This document shows positions 30,605 through 39,013 of a DNA stretch of 64,000 bases, piece by piece. The notes under the pieces are model-generated. The model had not been told where the DNA came from. It did not search any database and was given only the letters and a program-made list of their open reading frames with translations. The stretch lies in contig SVKV01000005.1 in assembly GCA_015068305.1 (NCBI GenBank), positions 27,637 to 91,636 on the forward strand, given 5' to 3'. The position numbers were made by a program, and so were the translations under genes. Origin of the DNA: Oscillospiraceae bacterium. Lineage in GTDB: Bacteria; Bacillota; Clostridia; Oscillospirales; Oscillospiraceae. Within the stretch, counting starts at the first letter, position 1. Each line of letters starts with the position of its first letter.

Positions 30605-30863
30605 AAAAAACGCCCCCTGTCCTTTCGGACAGAGGGCGTGAAAATTACGCGGTACCACCTCTGGTTCATCTGCATCTCACAATACAGACCTCACGGCGTC
30701 CAACAACGCCTCTCGCTGTTTCGGGCGACCCCGTCCTCCCCTACTGTCATTTCAGGCAGGCCACTCCGGGAGGTATTTCAGCGGTTTTTCCCACTGCCTT
30801 GCACCAACCGGCAGCTCTCTGGCGGAAAAGGGGTCGCTTACTTCGTCCCTTCGTCGTGTTTAC
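30605..30863 (-). promoter_or_regulatory. T-box riboswitch, tyrosine (UAC specifier)
   Basis: Minus strand: the T-box AGAGGTGGTACCGCGT (plus 30646-30661 region), then a terminator stem from CGCCCTCTGTCC/GGACAGGGGGCG with a TTTTTT tail (30605-30638). The upstream stem I has CCAGAGAGCTGCCGGTTGGTG. The specifier position reads UAC (plus 30773-30775, GAAA-UAC-CUCCCGGAG), a tyrosine codon, fitting tyrS two genes downstream. The whole 258-nt gap between the peptidase and the 120-aa gene is this leader. Confidence 0.93.
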
Positions 30864-30869
30864 TGAAAT

Positions 30870-30898
30870 ATCCTAACAAATATTAGGCACTTTGTCAA
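30870..30898 (-). promoter_or_regulatory. SigmaA promoter of the tyrosine T-box operon
   Basis: Minus strand TTGACA (30893-30898), 17 nt, TAGGAT (30870-30875), starting just after the stop codon of the upstream 120-aa gene. Confidence 0.75.
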
Positions 30899-30902
30899 GC
30901 AT

Positions 30903-31265
30903 TTATCGGATTTTATACTTCCTGAGAATCTTATGATATTTACAAATCAGCCAGCCGATGCCGACGGTGCAGCCAACGCAAAGGAAAACAATAGATACGG
31001 TCATCAGCGATTCTGCCCAGATGCTGCCTAGGGCACAACCGGCACAGAGCCAGAAAGGTATAGAAAACGCCTTCCACATCTTCGAATTTTCAAGATTGTA
31101 GGATGGAACATCTGAGATGGTCTTGGGATCCACGGTTGTTCCGGTGTAAAAGTGCATGGGTTCCTTCCGCTTCTGTGCCCATACACCGATTCCGTAAAAA
31201 ATGCCGGCACACAGAAGGTTCACAAAGGTCATCAGAATAATACCAAAAATCCGTTCTCCGTCCAT
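30903..31265 (-). CDS. Small membrane protein, 120 aa
   Basis: The ATG at 31265 (MDGERIFGIILMTFVN), with AAAGGGGG upstream, lies 26 nt after a good promoter; the longer track frame starts before it. Three probable membrane helices (about 6-27, 67-83 and 88-109) and a hydrophilic loop after the first helix containing HFYTGTTVDP. No family recognised beyond a loose resemblance to small uncharacterised Clostridia membrane proteins. Independent transcription is suggested by its own promoter. Confidence 0.7.
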   Translation of the reverse strand: MDGERIFGIILMTFVNLLCAGIFYGIGVWAQKRKEPMHFYTGTTVDPKTISDVPSYNLENSKMWKAFSIPFWLCAGCALGSIWAESLMTVSIVFLCVGCTVGIGWLICKYHKILRKYKIR

Positions 31266-31290
31266 GAAAAATCCCCCTTTCTGTACATTC

Positions 31291-31319
31291 ATTGTACACA
31301 AAAGGGGGATGATTGTCAA
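31291..31319 (-). promoter_or_regulatory. SigmaA promoter of the 120-aa membrane protein gene
   Basis: Minus strand TTGACA (31314-31319), 17 nt, TACAAT (31291-31296). The -10 region is part of a TGTACA-ATGAA-TGTACA repeat that could bind a regulator. The -35 abuts the stop codon of the 64-aa gene. Confidence 0.75.
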
Positions 31320-31514
31320 TTATGATTCCGATTTTGAAGATTTTGCCTTCATTGCAGCAAGAACTGCGAATTCAATGCACAAAACTGCAATAATCAGATA
31401 AAAGATCACACGGCCGTATTCCATAAACTGAAAGGCCACAATGGTCATTACAAGGCCAAAAACACCGCCGGCGGCACATAGGAAAGCCAGAAGACCCCAA
31501 AGAATTTTAATCAT
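31320..31514 (-). CDS. Small two-helix membrane protein, 64 aa
   Basis: Starts at ATG 31514 (MIKILWGLLAFLCAAG), with GGAGGAG nearby; the track frame runs back into recN in another frame. Two hydrophobic segments (about 3-28 and 35-55) and a Lys/Ser tail. Its first 8 nt overlap the end of recN, suggesting coupling to the recN transcript. No function recognised. Confidence 0.65.
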   Translation of the reverse strand: MIKILWGLLAFLCAAGGVFGLVMTIVAFQFMEYGRVIFYLIIAVLCIEFAVLAAMKAKSSKSES

Positions 31515-33159
31515 TATGGAGCATCTCCTCCGCACTCTTGAGGGTCGTTTCGGTGATATTGGCACCGCCGATAATCCGGGCAAGCTCCTTCTTTCTGCCT
31601 TCCAGGTCCAGAGGTGTGACAGTTGTATAAGTACGTCCATCCCGCTCGCCCTTGGCGATCAGCAGATGGGTATCACCCATGGCCGCCAGCTGAGGAAGAT
31701 GCGTGACACAAAGAACCTGCTTGGATCGGGCCACACTCTTGAGCTTTTCCGCAACCTTCTGGGCAGCCCGGCCGGAAACACCGGTATCCACCTCATCAAA
31801 GATCAGCGTATCCACCTTATCCTGCTCAGCCAGAACATTCTTCATGGCAAGCATGATCCGGGCCAGCTCACCGCCGGAGGCGACCTTGCTCATGGGCTTT
31901 AATGCTTCGCCCACATTGGCAGACATATAGAAGGCCACCGCATCAGCGCCAAGTGCCGTAAGCTCCAGCTCAGAAAACCGGCAGGCAAACTGAACCTTGG
32001 GCATATCCAACTGGGCAAGCTCCGTCAAAATCCGTTCAGAAAGCCTTTCAGCCGTTTCTTTGCGGTTTTCCCGGAGGATCAAAGCTGCATCCCAGGCTTC
32101 CTTTTCGGCCTTCTTCAGCTTCTTTTTCAGCCGCTCGATATGATCGTCCGCAAATTCAATCTCATCCAGCTCCTGTTTTGCCTTTTCCTGGTATGCCAGA
32201 ATGTCAGCACAGGTGGTGCCGTACTTCCGCCGGAGCTTATGAATTACATCCAGACGGGACTCGATTTCATCCAATTCATCACCGGAATAGGACAGCTCAT
32301 ACTGCACATCCCGGGCCAATTCCGCCGCATCCTGGACCTGGTACATAAGGTCGGCCACTTTTTCATGCAGCTGGGCAATCTGGTCGCTGAATTTGGAAAC
32401 CCGAGCCAAAGCCCGCTCTGCAGTGGCAAGCAACGATGCCGCGCCGTCGGTATCGTCACCGCCGTAGAGATTTTCCACCGCATCATTGAGCCCGTTGGCG
32501 ATTTTTTCGGCATTCTGCAGGAGCTTCCGGCGGGATTCCAGCTCCTCGTCCTCCCCTGCTTCCAGATTGGCTTTCTCAATCTCCCCGATCTGATACTTTA
32601 GCGTTTCCATCCGGCGAAGCTTTTCGCCTTCGTCCATGCTCATGCGGTTGATTTCTTTTCTCAGCTTATCCACCGCAGTATATTTTTCCAGATATTGGGC
32701 CCGCAGTTCCTCATTGGCTGCAAAATCATCCAGGAATGTCAGGTGATTGGCTTCATCAAACAGGGATGCCGAATCATGCTGACCGTGGATATTGATCAGC
32801 TGAATGCCCAGCTTACTCAGAATCGATACGGTCACCAGACTTCCGTTGACCCGGCAGACATTCTTTCCGTCCAGGTGGATTTCCCGCTGGATGATGGTCT
32901 CCGGATCGTACTCCACACCGTTTTCTTCAAACCAGGAAAGTTTGGGAACTCCGGTAAAAACAGCCCGGACGGAAGCCTTGGCGGTTCCGGTCCGGATCAT
33001 ATCCCGGTAAGCCCGCTGACCCAGAATGGCAGAAATCGCATCGATCACAATGGATTTACCTGCACCGGTCTCACCGGTGAGCACATTAAAACCCCGGTCA
33101 AAGGAAATGTCCGCACATTCAATGACCGCAATATTCTCAATATGCAGAAGACTCAGCAC
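31507..33159 (-). CDS. recN: DNA repair protein RecN
   Basis: 550 residues, SMC-like. Walker A GETGAGKSIVIDAI at about 30-43, a long coiled coil in the middle (about 150-370), the signature SGGELARIMLA and Walker B DEVDTGVSG near 455-475. RecN is recruited early to double-strand breaks. Follows argR by 19 bp, the conserved argR-recN pairing. Confidence 0.96.
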   Translation of the reverse strand: MLSLLHIENIAVIECADISFDRGFNVLTGETGAGKSIVIDAISAILGQRAYRDMIRTGTAKASVRAVFTGVPKLSWFEENGVEYDPETIIQREIHLDGKNVCRVNGSLVTVSILSKLGIQLINIHGQHDSASLFDEANHLTFLDDFAANEELRAQYLEKYTAVDKLRKEINRMSMDEGEKLRRMETLKYQIGEIEKANLEAGEDEELESRRKLLQNAEKIANGLNDAVENLYGGDDTDGAASLLATAERALARVSKFSDQIAQLHEKVADLMYQVQDAAELARDVQYELSYSGDELDEIESRLDVIHKLRRKYGTTCADILAYQEKAKQELDEIEFADDHIERLKKKLKKAEKEAWDAALILRENRKETAERLSERILTELAQLDMPKVQFACRFSELELTALGADAVAFYMSANVGEALKPMSKVASGGELARIMLAMKNVLAEQDKVDTLIFDEVDTGVSGRAAQKVAEKLKSVARSKQVLCVTHLPQLAAMGDTHLLIAKGERDGRTYTTVTPLDLEGRKKELARIIGGANITETTLKSAEEMLHND

Positions 33160-33178
33160 GTCATTTCCCTCCCCGATA

Positions 33179-33637
33179 TTACTTCATCAGATTGCTGACC
33201 TCGCCGCAGAACTGAGCTGCCGCATTGGTATCGCGCATGACGACCATCACAGTATCGTCGCCGGCCAGTGTTCCCACGATCACACTCAGATTCATCGCAT
33301 CAATTGCAGATGCGGCGGCACCGGCAAGGCCGGGCATGGTGTGGATCACCACGATGTTCTGTGCATAATCATAACGGGTAACACACTCTCTGAAAATGGT
33401 ATTCAGACGACCGGAAAAAGTAGAAGGAACTTCCTTGGCAGCAGTGGTGTAGCGGTAGGTTCCCAGAGAAGTCAGTTCCTTGACAATCCGCAGTTCCTTG
33501 ATATCCCGGGAAATGGTTGCCTGGGTGCTGCGCACACCGGCCCGCTCCAGTTCCAGCAGCAGCTGTTCCTGGGTTTCCACATTGATTGTGGAGATGATTT
33601 CCAAAATTTTTGCCTGTCTTTGAGATTTCACTGCCAC
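33179..33637 (-). CDS. argR: Arginine repressor ArgR/AhrC
   Basis: 152 residues. N-terminal winged helix (KILEIISTINVETQEQLLLELERAGVRSTQATISRDI in shortened form: VETQEQLL and TQATISRDIKEL). C-terminal hexamerisation domain contains the arginine-binding GTLAGDDTVMVV near residue 122-133. It controls arginine synthesis and breakdown genes in trans. Located between nadK (8 bp gap) and recN. Confidence 0.95.
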   Translation of the reverse strand: MAVKSQRQAKILEIISTINVETQEQLLLELERAGVRSTQATISRDIKELRIVKELTSLGTYRYTTAAKEVPSTFSGRLNTIFRECVTRYDYAQNIVVIHTMPGLAGAAASAIDAMNLSVIVGTLAGDDTVMVVMRDTNAAAQFCGEVSNLMK

Positions 33638-33645
33638 TCCCTCTT

Positions 33646-34509
33646 TCAGATCTTCTTGAATTTCATATTGACCACATCGTAGAAACTGCGCTCTTTCAGT
33701 CGAATCAGCTTCGTTTCCAGATTACTCTTCTTAACCGTCACCACATCGCCCATGTTCAGCCGCAGAGATTTGCCGCCGTCCACGGACAGATAGGCGTTCC
33801 GGCGGGCATTCTGAACCAGCTCCACCGTAATGGTCCGCTTGTCAGATGCCACGATGCACCGGCTCATCACATCGTGGGCGCAGATGGGGGTGATGAGGAT
33901 ATTTCTTGCCTCCGGCTCCACAATGGGACCGCCGGCAGAAAGGCTGTAGGCTGTGGAACCGGTGGGTGTGGCGATGATCACACCGTCGCCGCCGCACTGC
34001 ATTGCCTCCACGCCGTCGCACTTGACCTGCAGGTAGGCAATCCGGGCAACAGCGCCCTTGGTAATTACCACATCATTCAGACCAATGTCGTGGAAGATAA
34101 TATCCCGGTCCCGCTGCACCACCACATCGATCATCATTCTTTTATCGAGAGTATACTCATCCTTTGCAAGCTTCGCCAGAAGGTTCAGTTCTGTGCTTTC
34201 CAGCTCTGCCATGAAGCCCAATGTGCCGCTGTTAACGCCGAGAATGGGCACATTCTTACGGGTGGCAGTCTTTGCCATGTGCAAAATGGTACCGTCGCCG
34301 CCGAAGCAGATTACCAGCTCAGCATTGTGGATCTCCCGGTCCAGCCGATGGAAGCGGATATCCTTAGGCAGTTCAAAGCTTTTGTCCACATCAAAGGGCA
34401 GGCAAACCTTCGTCTCCACGCCGGCGTCCCGGAGGATGCCCATGGCCGTCCGCACGGTCTGAAAATCCTTGTCCCGATATGGATTTGGTGTTAAAATCAC
34501 ACGTTTCAT
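33646..34509 (-). CDS. nadK: NAD kinase
   Basis: 287 residues. The GGDGTILHMAK motif near residue 71-80 and the TPTGSTAYSLSAGGP motif near 155-168 define NAD kinases. It makes NADP from NAD and ATP or polyphosphate. Twelve bp after tlyA, in the dxs-tlyA-nadK-argR-recN run. Confidence 0.96.
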   Translation of the reverse strand: MKRVILTPNPYRDKDFQTVRTAMGILRDAGVETKVCLPFDVDKSFELPKDIRFHRLDREIHNAELVICFGGDGTILHMAKTATRKNVPILGVNSGTLGFMAELESTELNLLAKLAKDEYTLDKRMMIDVVVQRDRDIIFHDIGLNDVVITKGAVARIAYLQVKCDGVEAMQCGGDGVIIATPTGSTAYSLSAGGPIVEPEARNILITPICAHDVMSRCIVASDKRTITVELVQNARRNAYLSVDGGKSLRLNMGDVVTVKKSNLETKLIRLKERSFYDVVNMKFKKI

Positions 34510-34520
34510 GTGTTTCTACC

Positions 34521-35324
34521 TCAATTCAGCGTTTTATGTGCCTGGGCGACCACATCTGCGGTGTCCGGTTCCATTCCCGGCGTATCTGCCAGGGTCAGAT
34601 GTCCCAAAAACTCAATATTGCCCTCGGGCCCCTTAACAGGAGAGAAAGTAAGACCCAGGATTTTAAAGCCCAGTCCCTTCACCAGTGCCACGAAGTTATC
34701 CAGCACCATCTTGTGGATCTTCGGATCCCGGACAACGCCCTTCTTTCCTACATTTTCCTTGCCTGCTTCAAACTGGGGCTTGATCAGACACAGGACCTGG
34801 CCGCTGTCGGGTTTTAAGAGGGTCTTGATAGTAGGAAGAACGATTTCCAGGCCGATGAAGCTGACATCAATCACGGAAAGATCCAGGGGTTCTCCCAGAT
34901 CCTCCGGAGTCACATAGCGGATATTGGTCCGCTCCATGACCACCACCCGCTCGTCGGAGCGGATCTTCCAGTCCAGCTGGCCGTAACCGACGTCGATGGC
35001 AAAAACCTTCTTTGCACCCTGCTGCAGCAGGCAGTCGGTAAAACCGCCGGTGGAGGCACCGGAATCACTGCAAACATAGCCATCGGGCTTCACACCGAAA
35101 TCCCGAAGGGCTTTCTCCAGCTTCAGTCCGCCCCGACTTACATAGGGACAGACAGCGCCCCGGACTTCGATCTCCACTGTTTCTTCAAAGGCTGTGCCGG
35201 GCTTGTCCGCCTTCTGTCCGTTGACATAGACATTGCCGCTCATGATGATGGCCTGAGCTTTGGTGCGGCTGTCCGCATAGAGGCGCTCCACCAGCAGCAC
35301 ATCCAGTCTCTTCTTTATCTTCAA
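34521..35324 (-). CDS. tlyA: TlyA-family rRNA 2'-O-methyltransferase (S4 domain)
   Basis: 267 residues. An N-terminal S4 RNA-binding domain (KKRLDVLLVERLYADSRTKA) precedes an FtsJ-like methyltransferase domain with SAM motif SGASTGGFTDCLLQ near residue 86. Also called YqxC in Bacillus. The family methylates ribosomal RNA ribose or acts as a haemolysin-annotated protein. It overlaps dxs by 4 nt. Confidence 0.93.
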   Translation of the reverse strand: MKIKKRLDVLLVERLYADSRTKAQAIIMSGNVYVNGQKADKPGTAFEETVEIEVRGAVCPYVSRGGLKLEKALRDFGVKPDGYVCSDSGASTGGFTDCLLQQGAKKVFAIDVGYGQLDWKIRSDERVVVMERTNIRYVTPEDLGEPLDLSVIDVSFIGLEIVLPTIKTLLKPDSGQVLCLIKPQFEAGKENVGKKGVVRDPKIHKMVLDNFVALVKGLGFKILGLTFSPVKGPEGNIEFLGHLTLADTPGMEPDTADVVAQAHKTLN

Positions 35325-37171
35325 GATTTCCGCACCTCCAGGAACCGGTCTGCAATGCCCGCTGCATCCAGACCGTGCTTTTCATAAAGCTTCGCAACTG
35401 TGCCGTGAGTCACATATTCTCTGCCCAGGTCGATTACAGCAGCACTGCTGTCCGGCAGAATCTGATGAATCATACAGGATAGATCGGCACCAAGTCCGCC
35501 GATAGCCTCCTCCGCGATCAGGATAACCTTCTGTCCGGCAAGGGCAGCTTCAAGCCTGCTTGCAGAAATGGGGTTCAGCTTTGTTAAACGGATCACGGAT
35601 ACAGACAGTCCCTGCTGCGCAAGGATATCTGCAGCCTCCAGGGCCTGGTTAATAAGAGTGCCGTAGGTAATGATCGCGCCATCTGTGCCTTGCCGATGGG
35701 ACACAACCCCGGAATCCGCATCCCAGCTAGACCCGGTGACAGCGCCGTCACCGCCCCTGGGATAGCGGACGGCAACAGGTCCGCTGCATTCTAAAACTGC
35801 CCAGCGGAGCATTTCTTTCAGTTCCTCCGTGCAGCAGGGCGCCAGGACCGTCATACCGGGAACCTGGCCCAGGAAGCCCACATCAAATACGCCGTGATGG
35901 GTCTCTCCGTCGTCCCCTACCAGACCCGCCCGGTCAACGGCCAGTACCACATGGAGCTTCAGCATGGAGATATCCTGCAAAATCTGGTCATAGGAGCGCT
36001 GCAGGAATGTGGAATAGATGGCCACCACCGGCACCATTCCCTGCTTTGCTAGTCCGCCTGCCATGGAGACCGCGTGCTCTTCCGCAATACCCACGTCAAA
36101 GAGCCGGTCAGGAAATTCCTTCCGGAAACCCAGCAGACCTGTACCACCAGGCATAGCCGCTGTGATGGCACATACCCGGTCATTTTCTTTCGCAATTTCA
36201 GTCAGTGTCTGACCGAACACGTCAGAAAAACTGACCGATTTTGCACCCAGCGTCTCGCCGGTTGCGGGATCAAACTTACCGATGCCGTGAAATTTGCTGG
36301 GCTGCTTCTCGGCAAACTCGTAGCCGTAGCCCTTCTTGGTCAGCACATGGACCAGAACCGGGGCATTCAGACCTCTTGCAGCCCGCAGAAGATCGATCAG
36401 ATCCGGCAGGTCATGGCCATCCACAGGGCCCAGATAGGTAAAGCCCATGTTTTCAAAAATAGTGGAAGGCAGGATCACTCTCTTAATCCGGTTCTTCAGA
36501 TTGCTGGTAAACCGGTAAAATGCACCGCCGCCGGGCATTTTCTTCAGAAAATTCCGGTAACGGATCTTAAACTTTAAATACTCATCGCTGGAGCGCAGCT
36601 TCGAAAGGTGCCTTGCTATGCCGCCCACGTTAGGATCAATGGACATGGCATTATCGTTGAGAATGATCACCATGGGCTCCTTGCTCACCGCGGCATCGTT
36701 CAGACCCTCATAGGCCATACCGCCGGTGGCGGCACCGTCGCCGATGACAGTTACCACGTTGTAATCCTGCTTCTGCAGCGTTCTGGCCCGGGCCATACCC
36801 AGGGCAATGGAAACAGAGCTGGAGGCATGACCGGCAACAAAAGCATCGCTCTGGCTCTCGTTGGGTTTGGGGAATCCGGAGATTCCGCCGAACTGCCGAA
36901 GATGCTCAAAATCCGCCTGGCGTCCGGTCAGAATCTTATGGACATAAGACTGATGACCCACATCAAATACCAGGCGGTCTTTCATTGTATCAAAAACGGT
37001 CTCGATGGCAACAGAAAGCTCCACAATTCCCAAATTAGAGGCCAGGTGGCCACCCGTCCTGGAAACACTGCTTACCAAAAATTCACGGATTTCTGAACAC
37101 AGCAGGGCTCTTTCTTCATCGTTTAACTTAACAAGATCATCATGACCGCCGATATTCGGTAAAATATGCAC
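35321..37171 (-). CDS. dxs: 1-deoxy-D-xylulose-5-phosphate synthase
   Basis: 616 residues, full length, starting from GTG 37171. The thiamine-diphosphate motif GDGAATGGMAYEGLNDA...NDN lies near residue 147-170, and the transketolase pyrimidine-binding segment DRAGLVGDDGETHHG near 415. It condenses pyruvate and glyceraldehyde 3-phosphate, the first step of the MEP isoprenoid pathway. The ispA and xseA/xseB genes that precede dxs in many Firmicutes are absent; the OLE RNA/oapA pair is upstream instead. Confidence 0.96.
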   Translation of the reverse strand: MHILPNIGGHDDLVKLNDEERALLCSEIREFLVSSVSRTGGHLASNLGIVELSVAIETVFDTMKDRLVFDVGHQSYVHKILTGRQADFEHLRQFGGISGFPKPNESQSDAFVAGHASSSVSIALGMARARTLQKQDYNVVTVIGDGAATGGMAYEGLNDAAVSKEPMVIILNDNAMSIDPNVGGIARHLSKLRSSDEYLKFKIRYRNFLKKMPGGGAFYRFTSNLKNRIKRVILPSTIFENMGFTYLGPVDGHDLPDLIDLLRAARGLNAPVLVHVLTKKGYGYEFAEKQPSKFHGIGKFDPATGETLGAKSVSFSDVFGQTLTEIAKENDRVCAITAAMPGGTGLLGFRKEFPDRLFDVGIAEEHAVSMAGGLAKQGMVPVVAIYSTFLQRSYDQILQDISMLKLHVVLAVDRAGLVGDDGETHHGVFDVGFLGQVPGMTVLAPCCTEELKEMLRWAVLECSGPVAVRYPRGGDGAVTGSSWDADSGVVSHRQGTDGAIITYGTLINQALEAADILAQQGLSVSVIRLTKLNPISASRLEAALAGQKVILIAEEAIGGLGADLSCMIHQILPDSSAAVIDLGREYVTHGTVAKLYEKHGLDAAGIADRFLEVRKS

Positions 37172-37186
37172 GTATCAACACGACCT

Positions 37187-37780
37187 TTATTTCTTAGTTT
37201 TCTTTTTCCGGAACAGATCCGGCACATGGTTCAGCCAGTAAATCAGCTTACCGACGGTGTGAACAATTTCGGTGGCGGAATTCACCGCAAAGGTTTTGCC
37301 GATGGCCTTGCCGCCCACCGTCAGACCGGCACAGAGTGCAGACATCAGCAGAGAAATAATCTGAGGCCATCCGAAATCCATGCTGCGCAGAATCTGGGCA
37401 GCGATGGTTGCAGAAGCAGAGCCGGAAACAACGCCGCAGATATCGCCCACCACGTCATTGCAGATGGAACTGACCCGCTCCGCATTCCGCAGGAGTCTGA
37501 TGGAAGCCTGGGCACCGGGCACTTTCCGGGCAGCCATGGAATGGAAAGGTTTTTCGTCGGCAGTGGCAACAGCCATGCCGATGATATCAAAGATAATACC
37601 CACAAGAATGATGGCCAGCAGGATCAAAAAAGCGGTAACGATACCGCTTTTAGCCATCACTTCGTCAGAAATGAACGAAATGGTACCGGAAATGACAATG
37701 GTAACCAAAAAAATGGTGACGACCCAACGGATCGTCTTGTTCCGCTCCTTTTTTATGGCAGCGGGATCAGACTTAGACAC
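37187..37780 (-). CDS. oapA: OLE-associated membrane protein OapA
   Basis: 197 residues, four probable membrane helices (about 18-37, 45-70, 112-130, 137-158) and a conserved loop TADEKPFHSMAARKVPGA after helix 2, then CNDVVGDICGVVSG. This matches the DUF21/CNNM-like small protein encoded next to OLE RNAs, usually about 180 residues. It lies between the 620-nt structured RNA region and dxs, exactly the OLE-oapA-dxs arrangement known from alkaliphilic Bacillus. OapA binds OLE RNA at the membrane and is tied to Mg2+ and alcohol/cold stress. The start is probably a GTG next to 37780. Confidence 0.78.
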   Translation of the reverse strand: MSKSDPAAIKKERNKTIRWVVTIFLVTIVISGTISFISDEVMAKSGIVTAFLILLAIILVGIIFDIIGMAVATADEKPFHSMAARKVPGAQASIRLLRNAERVSSICNDVVGDICGVVSGSASATIAAQILRSMDFGWPQIISLLMSALCAGLTVGGKAIGKTFAVNSATEIVHTVGKLIYWLNHVPDLFRKKKTKK

Positions 37781-37799
37781 GAGAATTACCTCTTTGGAT

Positions 37800-38419
37800 T
37801 TTTTAATGGGAGACGGCAGCAGACAGGATAAATCTTACGGCTTAGGTCGGGTTGTCTTTCACCGCAAAGAACCTGTCGTTGCCGCACAGGCCGTTTCCAT
37901 TTAATCCCTGCGCTCATGCGTCGCCGCCATGAGTACCCGATTGCCACTGAGACCGTACTGTAATCCCCTGTCTGCCCAATTACGACAGCCTAGGTGTTTT
38001 CCACGACAAAGTGATCCATAGTCTTAGCCTCTTTTGCAAGGATGGTTTCCAGAGGCAATGAAGACAGACGCTTGGCCGAGCGTTCAGTCAACTGGTCCTC
38101 TTTCCCCGCATACTCACTCAAGGCAGGCTACACTGCACGTAGCACACGATTCTGTGCACCACTTTGCAGGTTCTTTTCCCGGCCCGTACGCGATGGGATC
38201 CCGCTAGGGACATTTCCCTCGTCGCACAATACCAGGTCTCCACGGAAAACGGGTCGTATGCTCCATGCCATTGGGGCGCGCCCGTAATCCTTAACCCCCA
38301 GCACCCACCCTAAACTGGGCGTAAAAAGCAGGCACCAGGGACTTCATCGATGTGCCCTTCAAAGGATTTTTAGGCCCTTCCTGGAAGATGGTCACCCCGA
38401 CTAGGATACTGCACCGTCG
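37800..38419 (-). ncRNA. ole: OLE RNA (ornate, large, extremophilic RNA)
   Basis: About 620 nt on the minus strand with no plausible coding frame in either direction, preceded by a promoter and ending just before oapA. Length (OLE is about 610 nt), gene order (OLE-oapA-dxs-tlyA-argR-recN) and the OapA-like neighbour all fit. The region is GC-rich and full of local inverted repeats, for example GAGGGAAATGTCCCT and ACGGGCGCGCCC. It does not contain RNase P, SRP or tmRNA signatures. The 5' end is estimated from the promoter; the 3' end from the oapA start. I infer identity mainly from synteny and size and have not run a covariance model. Confidence 0.75.
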
Positions 38420-38425
38420 GAATAA

Positions 38426-38454
38426 ATCATAACACATTCTGAATGAATATACAA
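38426..38454 (-). promoter_or_regulatory. SigmaA promoter of the OLE-oapA-dxs operon
   Basis: Minus strand TTGTAT (38449-38454), 17 nt, TATGAT (38426-38431). It places the RNA start near 38419. It lies after the terminator of the NUDIX gene, so the OLE transcript starts here rather than coming from further upstream. Confidence 0.7.
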
Positions 38455-38513
38455 GATGAAATCATGAATATTTTATAAATCTTCCCGCCTGTCCATTCAT
38501 TTCCTGTATACAA

Positions 38514-38538
38514 AAGCGCCGCATATCCTGCGGCGCTT
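38514..38538 (-). terminator. Terminator after the NUDIX gene
   Basis: A 10-bp perfect stem AAGCGCCGCA/TGCGGCGCTT with a 5-nt loop; on the minus strand the 3' arm runs into TTTTG. It separates the kinase-NUDIX unit from the OLE promoter. Confidence 0.85.
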
Positions 38539-38548
38539 CGGTCTTTAT

Positions 38549-39013
38549 TCATCTGTCGAGAAAGCATTCCCGGACAATATCCGTGTGGGTCACCGCAATT
38601 TCCAGATTCTCCACTTCCTCTTTCGTAAAGAACCGGGCTTCCTTGGACTCAGAACTAATCCGGATGGGACGTTCCTCCGGAAGATCCAGTGCGAACACCA
38701 CGATCACCATCCGCCAGATGCTGCCGTCCCGGAATGCGGCGATTCGTCCCGGTTCGCCGTATACTTTGATCTTTTGAAACTGATCTCTCGGGATCCGCCA
38801 GCCCAGTTCCTCCAGCACTTCCCTCTGCATGGCCTGATCCGGCTCCTCCCATTTCTTGCAGCCGCCCCCCACAAGGCCCCAGGTGTTGGAATCCACCCGT
38901 TTTTCCAGCAGGAGCTTACCCTTGCAGGTAATGATACAGTTGGATCCCAGATGGGCCGGCATATTGGGCTTTGGCGCATTGGGATCGTTTAAGTAGAATT
39001 TTACGTAGGCCAT
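38549..39013 (-). CDS. NUDIX hydrolase
   Basis: 154 residues. The NUDIX box GGGCKKWEEPDQAMQREV-LEELG lies at about 49-71 and has all catalytic Glu positions (G-x5-E-x7-REVLEELG). The N-terminal part (HLGSNCIITCKGKLLLEKR) is a normal strand leading in. It would hydrolyse a nucleoside diphosphate linked to another group; substrate unknown. It overlaps the upstream kinase gene by 13 nt. Confidence 0.9.
   Translation of the reverse strand: MAYVKFYLNDPNAPKPNMPAHLGSNCIITCKGKLLLEKRVDSNTWGLVGGGCKKWEEPDQAMQREVLEELGWRIPRDQFQKIKVYGEPGRIAAFRDGSIWRMVIVVFALDLPEERPIRISSESKEARFFTKEEVENLEIAVTHTDIVRECFLDR

Noticed and set aside
38042-38287. 81-aa plus-strand ORF inside the OLE region
   Set aside because: No ribosome-binding site and no family resemblance; the region behaves as structured RNA on the other strand.
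37800-38419. RNase P RNA or a second tmRNA
   Set aside because: The universally conserved RNase P segment GAGGAAAGTCC is absent on either strand, the length is too great, and the tmRNA is clearly at 43.4 kb.
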